From contig JAEYNY010000082.1 of NCBI GenBank assembly GCA_023412275.1, positions 1-18,918 on the forward strand: 18,918 nucleotides of DNA. The letters are read 5' to 3'. Shown here one piece after another: positions 1 to 7,158 of the stretch. Origin of the DNA: Bacillota bacterium. GTDB lineage: Bacteria; Bacillota; Clostridia; Acetivibrionales; DSM-1351. Position numbers and translations under genes: made by a program. Within the stretch, counting starts at the first letter, position 1; each line of letters starts with the position of its first letter. The notes under the pieces are model-generated. The model saw only the letters and a program-made list of their open reading frames with translations. It made no database searches and was not told the DNA's origin.

Positions 1-110
1 TTTCGAGTTCCTTTACATGTTTATCACTGTTTACTTTTCAAAGTCCATAAAGCCTTCTTACGACTGCTTTGTAAGGTTTCTGCTGTTTGTTTGTCGCAAG
101 CAGCTTAATT
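1..110 (-). other. rRNA operon leader (5' part, runs off left edge)
   Basis: Read on the minus strand, the stretch downstream of the tandem promoters resembles the transcribed leader of a Firmicutes ribosomal RNA operon. A boxA-like block, CTTTGAAAA within positions 33-44, is followed by AAACAGTG-type sequence, as commonly seen shortly before 16S rRNA. No mature rRNA is inside the window; the structural gene would lie to the left of position 1. The assignment rests on the leader motif together with the two strong promoters, and the downstream gene cannot be seen. Confidence 0.6.
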
Positions 111-139
111 ATATTAACACTTTGCTATCCTGTTGTCAA
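111..139 (-). promoter_or_regulatory. Proximal sigma-A promoter of rRNA operon
   Basis: On the minus strand a perfect -35 box TTGACA (134-139) and a -10 box TAATAT (111-116) are separated by exactly 17 bases. It is the promoter nearer to the leader. The bases just after the -10 box (AATTAAGCTG) recur almost identically at the distal promoter, so the two look like a duplicated core. Tandem strong promoters are typical of stable RNA operons. Confidence 0.75.
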
Positions 140-162
140 CACTTTTTTTACTTTCAGTTTTT

Positions 163-178
163 GGTAGTTCATACTACC
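163..178. repeat. Short inverted repeat between the two rRNA promoters
   Basis: GGTAGT and ACTACC flank a four-base loop (TCAT), giving a perfect six-base-pair hairpin. It lies between the distal promoter's start region and the -35 box of the proximal promoter. No run of T follows it on either strand, so it is not a terminator. Its role is unknown; it could be a protein binding site or chance. Confidence 0.4.
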
Positions 179-216
179 TTAACAATTTAAGTGTTGTTTT
201 CCGCGACAGCTTAGTT

Positions 217-245
217 ATGTTAACACGCCACCACTTTTGTGTCAA
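217..245 (-). promoter_or_regulatory. Distal sigma-A promoter of rRNA operon
   Basis: On the minus strand a perfect -35 box TTGACA (240-245) and a -10 box TAACAT (217-222) are spaced by exactly 17 bases. The sequence on the upstream side of the -35 box, towards higher coordinates, is very A/T-rich, as expected for an UP element. Together with the promoter at 111-139 it forms a tandem pair with about 100 bases between equivalent positions. Confidence 0.7.
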
Positions 246-281
246 TAGATAAAGTAATAACAATTTATGGTATTTCTTATT

Positions 282-446
282 CTACCAAAACATCATTGCT
301 GCAGGAATAAACAGTGATGTTAATGCTAACAAAATTACTACCAATCCGCCAAACCAGTTTCTATTTTTCCATGTATATACTCCGAAGCTGAATGAATATA
401 TACATATCCAGATTAAAAATATTGCTATAATTATATTACCTGCCAT
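282..446 (-). CDS. Small two-helix membrane protein at end of ger operon 1 (candidate germinant-receptor D subunit)
   Basis: This is a 54-residue open frame starting MAGNIIIAIFL and ending AAMMFW. It has a good ribosome binding site (GGGAGTG, 7 bases before the ATG) and begins only 21 bases after the gerC stop, on the same strand. Two hydrophobic segments (about residues 3-24 and 34-53) flank a short polar loop YTWKNRNW, so it should be a hairpin membrane protein. Short two-helix D proteins encoded with ger operons are known in Bacillus species, where they modulate germination receptors. Position and topology suggest the same role here, but I see no sequence signature that proves it. The gene is short enough to be missed by automatic annotation. 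No convincing terminator follows; a weak TGGTA/TACCA inverted repeat lies at its 3' end. Confidence 0.65.
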   Translation of the reverse strand: MAGNIIIAIFLIWICIYSFSFGVYTWKNRNWFGGLVVILLALTSLFIPAAMMFW

Positions 447-467
447 TTTATTCACTCCCGATTATAT

Positions 468-1649
468 TTATTGCTGACCCGATACCGTCGTGCTAACTAT
501 TACTTTGAAGACGCTATTGGGAAAAATTTCGTGCCATTTGACTTTCTCCCATTGAGATATAGACATGTAATTTTTCTTTGCTATCTGTCCAAAACCAAAT
601 ATATCACTTTTGTACTCATAAGACGCTTTGGTAAGAAGATCATTCATTACATTTTTTATATAATCTTCATATTGCTTTTGAACTTTCTGTAATTTTGCAG
701 GATCAGAGTAATTTATGTTGTTTTGAACTGCTTCTATATCGGCATGAAGATTGAATTTTATGTTTATTTGGGGTTTATTTCCATATACCTGTACGCTAGT
801 TTTGGAGGATTTATCTTTCCTTATATTGCTTAATATTTTATATCTTTCGTCCAGAGGGTCTTTAACCTCTAGTTTTATGCTATCTATAGACCCTGTCATT
901 AATGCATATATGGAGGTTTCTGCGGAATCAAGAATTCCTGTCATTTTGTCCCCATTAAATACAGCCAAACCCTTTACTGACATGTTCTTCTTTCCCTTAT
1001 CTGCCTCTTCCGCAGGTTTGTCTGTTTCAGGCTTTTTACTGTCAATAACATTATTGTCCACATCTGTATATATTGTTACAGGTTGGGAACCTGAGCTGTG
1101 TGTTCTGTATAAATAGTCCCCCAGTTGAGAACTTGGAACACGAAAATCAGTTTGGTAGGATTTAAACATCATATCGTAAAATTTGGTAGGGCTTGCTAAT
1201 AGTTTAGGTTGCAAGGACTCTATATAGTTTTTTGCTCCGTTTGCAGAAACAATAATATTTACGTTAGGACGAAGCTCCATGTAGTTTTGTAAACCATTCA
1301 GAAATGGTAGTAGCCCTTTTTTGGCTATTTCCTCAGAAACTACAATTATTTTTGTATGAGACAAATTTATTTTTTTACTTAGATATCTTCCTGTTTTCCT
1401 GAAGCCTGAAAGGAAATTATCAGTCTTGAAGGTTTTTATATCTGTTGTTTCCCCTTCGCCTTTGGTTACTGATTTTGGTACAGCAGTCTGAAATGTAAGA
1501 TTAAACATATTGTTATCAGCTTCATCTATCCCGATTGCTACTACATATGCTAAGTCTTCGATTTCTCTGTTATCATAGCAGCCCGCCAGAGTTAACATAA
1601 TTATAACTATGCATAAAATCATACAAAAAAGTTTGGCTATTTTACTCAT
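468..1649 (-). CDS. gerC: Ger(x)C family spore germination lipoprotein, operon 1
   Basis: This 393-residue protein is the C subunit of a GerA-type nutrient receptor, a lipoprotein held on the outer face of the spore inner membrane. The N-terminus is a hydrophobic signal ending in a textbook lipobox, LAGC (residues 21-24), followed by the family motif YDNREIEDLAYVVAIGID. The C-terminal third has the other family hallmark, YKSDIFGFG, then W-x-x-x-x-W-x-x-IFP. A hydrophilic lysine/glutamate-rich stretch lies mid-protein. The start is placed at the ATG preceded by AAGGAGGG with 7 bases spacing; an in-frame ATG 18 bases upstream lies before that site and is less likely. The gene follows gerB after a 27-base gap in a gerA-gerB-gerC order and is followed by a small membrane gene. 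Confidence 0.92.
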   Translation of the reverse strand: MSKIAKLFCMILCIVIIMLTLAGCYDNREIEDLAYVVAIGIDEADNNMFNLTFQTAVPKSVTKGEGETTDIKTFKTDNFLSGFRKTGRYLSKKINLSHTKIIVVSEEIAKKGLLPFLNGLQNYMELRPNVNIIVSANGAKNYIESLQPKLLASPTKFYDMMFKSYQTDFRVPSSQLGDYLYRTHSSGSQPVTIYTDVDNNVIDSKKPETDKPAEEADKGKKNMSVKGLAVFNGDKMTGILDSAETSIYALMTGSIDSIKLEVKDPLDERYKILSNIRKDKSSKTSVQVYGNKPQINIKFNLHADIEAVQNNINYSDPAKLQKVQKQYEDYIKNVMNDLLTKASYEYKSDIFGFGQIAKKNYMSISQWEKVKWHEIFPNSVFKVIVSTTVSGQQ

Positions 1650-1676
1650 AGTCTTGCCCTCCTTCATTTTCCAGAT

Positions 1677-2744
1677 CTACTTTTTTATGGAACCAATAAT
1701 CAGTACAATAATTGGCAGCAAAAGTGCTAAAATCCATAGTATGTTTGTCAATTGATTTCCCGGTAGGTGAAACGGAAGTCCTTTTTTAAAAAATGTCATA
1801 GAGTATATTATTACAGCTGTTGGCAGTATAATCGGCTGATGTCTATCCAAATCAAGAGTTTTAGCAATTATATGGATTATGAACGTAAACAAGGCACCCA
1901 TGAATAATATTGATGATAGTGAAAATACCAATACAAATACTGATTCCACTCTTTGTATATAATCTCCGATTTCAATAAGTCTTGCCATCTGATATATTGG
2001 TATTTTTTTACCCACAGCCATTTCATACGGATATGTCAATAAAAATGATAATGTGGACCAAAGCATTATTAATCCTGATATGGTTATTGATAAATAACCT
2101 ACACGGTTTAGATTCCTTCTCTTAAAAAAAGGTATCATAAAAAATATTAGCAGCAGCGGAGAAAATATATGCAAGCTGACAGTACTTCCGTTTATTATTG
2201 AATCAACACCTTTACCTAATATTGGGAACAGATTGTCTATACTATATTCTGGGATAACTCCTATTGTTATTAAAATAAATCCTATTATGCATATCGGTAC
2301 TATAAAAGCACTTATACGTGCTACAACTTCTATTCCGTAATATGCTGTCGCAGCCATCCCTACAAGGAAAAGGAAAAGAATATATGCTAATGGAGATTTA
2401 TCAAGTGACACTATTTTCAGTGAATGTGCGTACTGCCCCAAAAGAGATACTTCAAGTAATATAAGTAATAACGCTGCTAAAAGACCAACAATTATTTTAA
2501 ATATCCTTCCTGCTGATTTTTCGCATATCTCAAGTAAGTCAAGATTTCCATGTTGCCTATAAAAGCCGGTGGCTATGGCAAAGTATATATAGGCGATTAT
2601 AGTTACTGCTATAGGTATAATCCATCCTGCGCTCCCCCCCATACTTGCAGCATCTTTGGGATAATACAATATTACCTGAACGAAAATCATATTTATTAGT
2701 AAACAGATTGATTCCCATGAACCAAAGCCCTCGTTATTCCTCAT
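1677..2744 (-). CDS. gerB: GerB-type spore germination permease-like subunit, operon 1
   Basis: This 355-residue integral membrane protein is the B subunit of a germinant receptor, of the endospore germination permease branch of the APC superfamily, thought to bind the nutrient germinant. It is strongly hydrophobic throughout with about ten predicted helices and has the usual family length. The start is set at the ATG at 2744, where GGAGGTG sits about 6 bases upstream. GTG and ATG codons further upstream (up to 2774) lie inside gerA or inside the binding site. With this start the gene overlaps the end of gerA by 11 bases (ATGAGGAATAA), suggesting translational coupling. The ligand cannot be read from the sequence. 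Confidence 0.9.
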   Translation of the reverse strand: MRNNEGFGSWESICLLINMIFVQVILYYPKDAASMGGSAGWIIPIAVTIIAYIYFAIATGFYRQHGNLDLLEICEKSAGRIFKIIVGLLAALLLILLEVSLLGQYAHSLKIVSLDKSPLAYILFLFLVGMAATAYYGIEVVARISAFIVPICIIGFILITIGVIPEYSIDNLFPILGKGVDSIINGSTVSLHIFSPLLLIFFMIPFFKRRNLNRVGYLSITISGLIMLWSTLSFLLTYPYEMAVGKKIPIYQMARLIEIGDYIQRVESVFVLVFSLSSILFMGALFTFIIHIIAKTLDLDRHQPIILPTAVIIYSMTFFKKGLPFHLPGNQLTNILWILALLLPIIVLIIGSIKK

Positions 2745-4467
2745 TATCCTCACCTCCATCCCCACCTTCTTCACTGCGAGTCCAACCTCTGCTTATTTCA
2801 GGCTGCTTAATAATGTCCTTTGTGTTCAGATAGTCAGGTCTTTTTTCCTGTTTCCACATAGGCTTTCTCATTATCTTGTCTGAATATTTTCCGTTTGTAA
2901 TAGGCCCGAATGGTGTGAGAAAAGGTACTCCAAAGGATTTTGACGATGCCAGCAACAGAGAATTCAGCAACAGACCTAAGGCTATTCCAAAAAATCCTGC
3001 TATGGACCCTAATATGATATAAGCAAATCTAATTATTCTTATTGAGAAGGACATAGAGAAACTTGGTATTGAAAATGAACCTAGTGCCGTAATAGCTACT
3101 ACTATTATAAGTATTGGGCTTACAAGATTAGCTGAAACCGCTGCTTGTCCTAAAATCAGACCTCCCACAATACCTATTGTAGAGCCAATAGCTCCCGGTA
3201 CTCTGATGCCTGCTTCTCTTATAAGCTCAAATGAAAATTCCATTATTATTATTTCAATAACAGTTGGAAAGGGAACGATTTCTCTTGAAGCTTCAATGGC
3301 AAATAATAGATTAGTCGGAATCATTTCCTGATGATAATTTGTCACAGCTATATACAGTCCAGGTAATAAAAGTGCTATGATAACACCAATTATTCTTATC
3401 ATGCGTATAAAATTTACATATGGAAATCTTATGTTAATATCTTCAGGGGTACTAAGGTATTCTGTAATTGTTGCAGGCATCACAAGTACATACGGACTTC
3501 CGTCCAATATAACGGCTATGTTACCTTGGGCCAGCATTCTTGCAACAGTATCCGGTCTTTCCGTTGCAAATATCTGTGGCGCTGTCAGAAAAGTGCTGTC
3601 CTCCAATAGTTGCTCCAATTCACCGGAATCAAATATATAATCAACCTTTATACTTTTGACTCTCTTCAATACTTCATGTACAAGAGATTCATTTGCAATA
3701 TCACGGATATACATAACAGCACAAGGAGTGTTACTTCTCATACCAACATTAAGCCCCTTGATAGTCAAGTCTTTATCCTTCAATATTTTCCTTAAAAGGG
3801 CTGTATTTGCTCTTATTTGTTCATTAAAAGCCTCCTGCGGCCCTCTTATGACAGTTTCGGAATTTGGCTCACCAACATTTCGGTGTTCCCATTTTTTTGT
3901 ATCTGCAGTGTATGCATATTCCAATCCATCCACAAATACAGCACAACCGCCAAAATTAATATTGCTTACAACATCTTTGAAATCCTTAACCTTTTTTAAC
4001 TGATTAAAAGGTATAAGTCTGTTAAATATAAATTCTCCTACATCCTTTACCTCTTGTTTAAAATCAAGGTTTGATAAAATCATTAAAGGCTGAAGAATGT
4101 TATTGCTTATAATACTACTGTCCGTCATTCCGTCAATAAATACTATAAAAGCCTGATAAGTCTCATCTTGCACTGTTATATTGAACTCCCTGTATACAAT
4201 ATCACTGTTTTCAGGTATGTTATATATTTTTTTCATTATGCTTTTATTATTATCTATATCATCTGACACATGCTCTTCAAGATATTCATCCTTAACAGGG
4301 CATTTATCAAAGTAATCCTTGAACTCTTCACTATCAAACGTATCCATAGAAGCAGGGTTTTTTGCCCTGTTACAATTAACCGACTTTGTTTCCTTTAATT
4401 CAAAGTCATGTTTTATACTTTTTTTATCATATATAATGTATTTTCTTAATCTCTTTACAATTCCCAA
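2734..4467 (-). CDS. gerA: GerA family spore germination protein, operon 1
   Basis: This 577-residue protein is the A subunit of a germinant receptor in the spore inner membrane; recent work on the family supports an oligomeric ion channel. Residues 1-90 are a charged extension, 90-330 the soluble domain with the conserved GEPNSE...RGP block (199-210), and about 352-505 the membrane region with PGLYIAVTNYHQ and the downstream IREAG-IR-P block. The tail after the SFGVPFLTPFGP motif is hydrophilic and acidic. The start codon is TTG, 7 bases after AAAGGAG; no ATG in frame is nearby. It is the first gene of the operon and overlaps gerB. The intergenic region upstream holds a candidate forespore promoter. 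Confidence 0.94.
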   Translation of the reverse strand: MGIVKRLRKYIIYDKKSIKHDFELKETKSVNCNRAKNPASMDTFDSEEFKDYFDKCPVKDEYLEEHVSDDIDNNKSIMKKIYNIPENSDIVYREFNITVQDETYQAFIVFIDGMTDSSIISNNILQPLMILSNLDFKQEVKDVGEFIFNRLIPFNQLKKVKDFKDVVSNINFGGCAVFVDGLEYAYTADTKKWEHRNVGEPNSETVIRGPQEAFNEQIRANTALLRKILKDKDLTIKGLNVGMRSNTPCAVMYIRDIANESLVHEVLKRVKSIKVDYIFDSGELEQLLEDSTFLTAPQIFATERPDTVARMLAQGNIAVILDGSPYVLVMPATITEYLSTPEDINIRFPYVNFIRMIRIIGVIIALLLPGLYIAVTNYHQEMIPTNLLFAIEASREIVPFPTVIEIIIMEFSFELIREAGIRVPGAIGSTIGIVGGLILGQAAVSANLVSPILIIVVAITALGSFSIPSFSMSFSIRIIRFAYIILGSIAGFFGIALGLLLNSLLLASSKSFGVPFLTPFGPITNGKYSDKIMRKPMWKQEKRPDYLNTKDIIKQPEISRGWTRSEEGGDGGEDNEE

Positions 4468-4508
4468 TTTTAAGCTCCTTTTTTATAAATTATGCTTAGG
4501 CTTAAATG

Positions 4509-4538
4509 TATTATTTTATTTTATGGTTACTTATATGC
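4509..4538 (-). promoter_or_regulatory. Candidate sigma-G-type promoter of ger operon 1
   Basis: On the minus strand GCATA (4534-4538) fits the -35 consensus of forespore sigma factors, and AATAATA (4509-4515) matches six of seven positions of the CATWHTA -10 consensus, with an 18-base spacer. The predicted start would lie about 35-40 bases before the gerA TTG codon. ger operons in Bacillus are sigma-G dependent, which makes this site reasonable. The match is read by eye in an A/T-rich region, so chance is possible. Confidence 0.4.
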
Positions 4539-4627
4539 ATTGTTTTCATTTGTTGAATAACTTTATTAATTATTGTAAAATTTGTAACCTATTTTTAACT
4601 TTAGATTATTGATTTTTGCCTTGTTAA

Positions 4628-4655
4628 TTGAGTCCCTATGCTCTATCATTATATT
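4628..4655 (+). promoter_or_regulatory. Candidate promoter of the DacF-like gene
   Basis: TTGAGT (4628-4633) and TATATT (4650-4655) with a 16-base spacer form a fair sigma-A-like promoter ahead of the carboxypeptidase homologue. Overlapping it, CATTATA (4647-4653) fits the -10 consensus of sigma F/G perfectly, but no good matching -35 box lies 18 bases upstream. Bacillus dacF is sporulation-controlled, so either reading is of interest. Both are weak. Confidence 0.3.
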
Positions 4656-4691
4656 AAGAAATGAAATAATTACTTTCGACAGGTGAAGTTA

Positions 4692-5912
4692 ATGAATAAA
4701 AAAATATTTTCGGTTATAGTGGCATTAATTTTTATATTAAATAGTATCCCGGTTTTTGCATGGACGCCGACTGAAAGACTTACTTCCAGCTCTGTAGTCC
4801 TAATGGATACCGTAAGGGGACAAGTTCTTTTTGAAAAAAATGCTTATAAGCATTTATCACCTTCGGTTATGTGTAAACTTATGACTGCTCTTGTAACGAT
4901 TGAAAAAACAGATCTAAATGCTAAGGTTACTATCAGTAAAAATGCCGCCAGCTTTAATGGGCTCAATCTTGTGGTGGGAAATCAGTATACTGTTGAAGAT
5001 TTACTTTATGCCGTAATGCTTTCACAGGGAAATGATGCGGCTGTAGCACTTGCCGAATATGTAGGTGACGGTGATATCAAAAAATTTGTCAGGTATATGA
5101 ATACGAAAGCTAAAGAACTGTCTTTAAAAGATACATATTTTGTAAATCCAACAGGCCTTTATGATAAGGCTCAATATACTTCTGCCAATGATATTGCCTT
5201 ACTTATAAAGGCAGCGATATCAAACAATACTTTTAATGTGATATTTGGAGCTAGAGGTTTTGGCTGGCTCAATGGAAATAATTCTTCCATTTTAACAAAC
5301 CAAAATACCCTCTTTTGGAGTTATAAAGGCGTTGATGGCGGAAAATTAGGTACAAATACAAACCCTCAGAGCTTTTCTGCTGTTACTACCGCTTCTCAAA
5401 ATGATAAACGTCTTATTGCTGTGGTATTTAACAGCAGTAAAGAAAGTGCTTTTTCTGAGACTTCAAAACTTTTTGATTACGGTTTTTCCAAATTTTATAC
5501 AGGAGTACTGGTTCCCAAAAATATCCCTCAAAGAAGTATAGAAGTAGATAATGTTAAGATTGATCTGGCAAGTAAAATTGATGTTTATTACACTTATCCT
5601 GTAGGGGACAGTTTTATTAAAAGTATAAGCTTTATACCGAATGAAAAGTTGAAACTCCCGGTTAATACTGAAACTATTGCAGGTGTATTAAAATACACGC
5701 TCAATGATAATACGGTAATAGAAGTTAATTTATACTCGGATAAGACTGTTTCAGCGCCAGCGGATTACAGAACAAAAATTAAAGACATAGTTACCGAAAA
5801 CAGGGATTTGGTAACTATCGTAGGTATTCTTGGAATCATTGAACTCATTCTGATAATAAAAAATATTATAAAATTTATGTTTAGAGCTAAAAAAACAAGA
5901 ACCCAGCAGTAG
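4692..5912 (+). CDS. DacF/PBP5-family (peptidase S11) protein with degenerate active site
   Basis: This 406-residue protein has an export signal (residues 1-23, likely cut after VFA), an S11 peptidase domain (about 30-265), a PBP5-like C-terminal domain (about 275-355) and a C-terminal membrane anchor (about 373-396) with a basic tail. By fold and context it belongs to the D-alanyl-D-alanine carboxypeptidases that trim peptidoglycan stem peptides. However, all three catalytic motifs are changed. The SxxK serine position is valine (PSVMCK, Val59, Lys62 retained), the SxN motif reads QGN (112-114), and KTG reads KLG (218-220). It is therefore probably unable to acylate at the usual serine. Ser58 one residue away is the only nearby alternative. 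The frame is intact and has a good AGGTGA site 5 bases before the ATG at 4692, so it is not an obvious pseudogene. It may bind muropeptides or act as a scaffold in spore or wall metabolism. Confidence 0.88.
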   Translation: MNKKIFSVIVALIFILNSIPVFAWTPTERLTSSSVVLMDTVRGQVLFEKNAYKHLSPSVMCKLMTALVTIEKTDLNAKVTISKNAASFNGLNLVVGNQYTVEDLLYAVMLSQGNDAAVALAEYVGDGDIKKFVRYMNTKAKELSLKDTYFVNPTGLYDKAQYTSANDIALLIKAAISNNTFNVIFGARGFGWLNGNNSSILTNQNTLFWSYKGVDGGKLGTNTNPQSFSAVTTASQNDKRLIAVVFNSSKESAFSETSKLFDYGFSKFYTGVLVPKNIPQRSIEVDNVKIDLASKIDVYYTYPVGDSFIKSISFIPNEKLKLPVNTETIAGVLKYTLNDNTVIEVNLYSDKTVSAPADYRTKIKDIVTENRDLVTIVGILGIIELILIIKNIIKFMFRAKKTRTQQ

Positions 5913-5930
5913 CAGGGTTCTTATTTTTTT
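5897..5930. terminator. Bidirectional intrinsic terminator between convergent genes
   Basis: AAGAACCC (5897-5904) and GGGTTCTT (5915-5922) form an 8-base-pair stem around a 10-base loop, followed by a T run (5924-5930) on the plus strand. On the minus strand the same stem is followed by a T-rich tract (complement of 5888-5895). It overlaps the stop codon of the DacF-like gene and lies just beyond the stop of dapB, so it can end both convergent transcripts. Confidence 0.85.
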
Positions 5931-6789
5931 AATTCGAAGCCGGTCTGGCGTTATATTTGTTGTTGCGCTTTGACGACCACCTGTTATTATTTTCTATATA
6001 AGTTTTTAATACTTTTTCCAAATCAAGGACATCCTTCATTTCATAGTACCCGGATTTTTTATGAATAAATTTCGCTGCACTTACTGCCCCCTGTGCAAAG
6101 GCTTTTCTTGAAAAAGATTCATGACTGATTTCTATTTTGTCTTCCTGGCCTACAATCATTACTTCATGCTTTCCTATTACACCTCCGGCTCTTACAGAAT
6201 TTATCGGTATGTCTTTATGTGAAACCACAACTCCTTTGTTTAATAGACCATTCTGAATTTCGCCGGCTATTTTTTTTGCTGTTCCGGATGGTGAATCCAA
6301 TTTGTTTTTATGATGCAACTCTGTAATCTGAAAATCGTAATTACTTAGCAAGCTTGCAGTAAGATTTGACAGTAGCATCAGAACATTTACACCCATAGTT
6401 ATGTTTGGTGCATAAACAATACCGTTTTTGAACTTTCTACAAATTACATAGAGCTTTTTAAGCTGATAATCTGAGAATCCAGTGGTTCCCACTACAATGT
6501 TTATTCTGTATTTTGAGAAAATTAAAGCATTTTTCAACGCCGATTTTGGATTTGAAAAATCAATAACAACGTCCGGTTTATTTCTGAATATTACTTCCTC
6601 CAGGTTATCAGATCCGGTAACCATAATTCCTGTTTTATTAATTCCAAGAATTTCTCCCAAATCCTTATTTAAAGATTTACTGCTCGGACTGCATATAGCA
6701 GAAACAAGCTGAATTTCATTTTGTAATAATATTGTCCTTGCAATTTCCTTTCCGGTGCGGCCTAATCCCGAGATACAAACTTTCATCAA
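5929..6789 (-). CDS. dapB: 4-hydroxy-tetrahydrodipicolinate reductase (DapB)
   Basis: This 286-residue cytosolic NAD(P)H-dependent reductase acts in the diaminopimelate/lysine pathway, reducing 4-hydroxy-tetrahydrodipicolinate to tetrahydrodipicolinate. The N-terminal Rossmann site is GLGRTG (residues 8-13). VVGTTGF, YAPNITMGVNVL and the family signature ELHHKNKLDSPSGTA, with the catalytic histidine and lysine, are all present. The nucleotide loop is one residue shorter than the GxxGRMG usual in DapB. The basic C-terminal tail is longer than typical. A TTG start at 6789 lies 8 bases after GGGAGG; an ATG one codon later is nearly as good. A sigma-A-type promoter, c-di-AMP riboswitch and terminator precede it on the same strand, so its transcription is probably attenuated by c-di-AMP. 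Confidence 0.93.
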   Translation of the reverse strand: MMKVCISGLGRTGKEIARTILLQNEIQLVSAICSPSSKSLNKDLGEILGINKTGIMVTGSDNLEEVIFRNKPDVVIDFSNPKSALKNALIFSKYRINIVVGTTGFSDYQLKKLYVICRKFKNGIVYAPNITMGVNVLMLLSNLTASLLSNYDFQITELHHKNKLDSPSGTAKKIAGEIQNGLLNKGVVVSHKDIPINSVRAGGVIGKHEVMIVGQEDKIEISHESFSRKAFAQGAVSAAKFIHKKSGYYEMKDVLDLEKVLKTYIENNNRWSSKRNNKYNARPASN

Positions 6790-6870
6790 ATAAGTTCCCT
6801 CCCTTTCAAATTATAAAGTAAGATTTAAAATTGAATAATTAAATTTTGAAGAAAATGAATAAGGATAAAC

Positions 6871-6901
6871 TTAAAAAATGCTACAGATAAACTGTAGCAT
6901 T
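6871..6901 (-). terminator. Intrinsic terminator of the riboswitch expression platform
   Basis: On the minus strand AATGCTACAG and CTGTAGCATT form a perfect 10-base-pair stem (6877-6886 with 6892-6901) around a 5-base loop, directly followed by a T run. It lies between the riboswitch aptamer and dapB, about 80 bases before the start codon. A ligand-controlled terminator at this place is the usual output of ydaO-type riboswitches, which turn expression off when c-di-AMP is bound. Confidence 0.88.
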
Positions 6902-6928
6902 GGTTAGAAAATTACAAAAAGTAAAAAT

Positions 6929-7064
6929 TCACTTTCTCCCCAACGCTTACGAAGTTAGCTCCCGGATTCGGGTTGTAAGAGACTAACCCTACCTGGTGAC
7001 CCAGGATTCACCCCATTAAATGGTTCCCCCGCTTATAGCAATCAAACTGCTATAATTCAGCGAT
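6929..7064 (-). ncRNA. Cyclic-di-AMP riboswitch (ydaO/yuaA type)
   Basis: Read on the minus strand, the leader shows the conserved ydaO/yuaA blocks in order: AGCGGGGGAACC, GGGGTGAATCC, AGGTAGGG, CCGAATCCG and AGCTAACTTCGTAAGCG, ending in GTTGGGGAG. A 5' helix (CGCT with AGCG) encloses a TATAGCA/TGCTATA hairpin before the first block. These are the core elements that bind two c-di-AMP molecules in this RNA family. The element is followed by a strong terminator and then dapB, and preceded by a perfect-spacing promoter. It is identified by motif recognition only; a covariance search would settle the exact ends. Confidence 0.93.
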
Positions 7065-7098
7065 AAATTATTAATTTTTAAGACTTAAATCCACTGTT

Positions 7099-7127
7099 AT
7101 TATATACCAATTTTATAAATAAGTCAA
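7099..7127 (-). promoter_or_regulatory. Sigma-A promoter of the riboswitch-dapB transcript
   Basis: On the minus strand TTGACT (7122-7127) and TATAAT (7099-7104) are separated by exactly 17 bases. It lies between the 3' end of the 3D-domain gene and the riboswitch. Transcription should start near 7092, giving a leader of about 300 bases before dapB. The near-consensus boxes indicate vegetative expression. Confidence 0.75.
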
Positions 7128-7158
7128 TATTTCCTGATTTTTATTAGCATTCTTTCAT

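Noticed and set aside
751..1116. 121-residue plus-strand open frame
   Set aside because: It is fully antisense to gerC of operon 1, which has strong family motifs and a good start.
4319..4612. 97-residue plus-strand open frame
   Set aside because: It lies mostly antisense to the start of gerA and runs into the intergenic region; its composition is that of complemented A/T-rich codons, without ribosome binding site.
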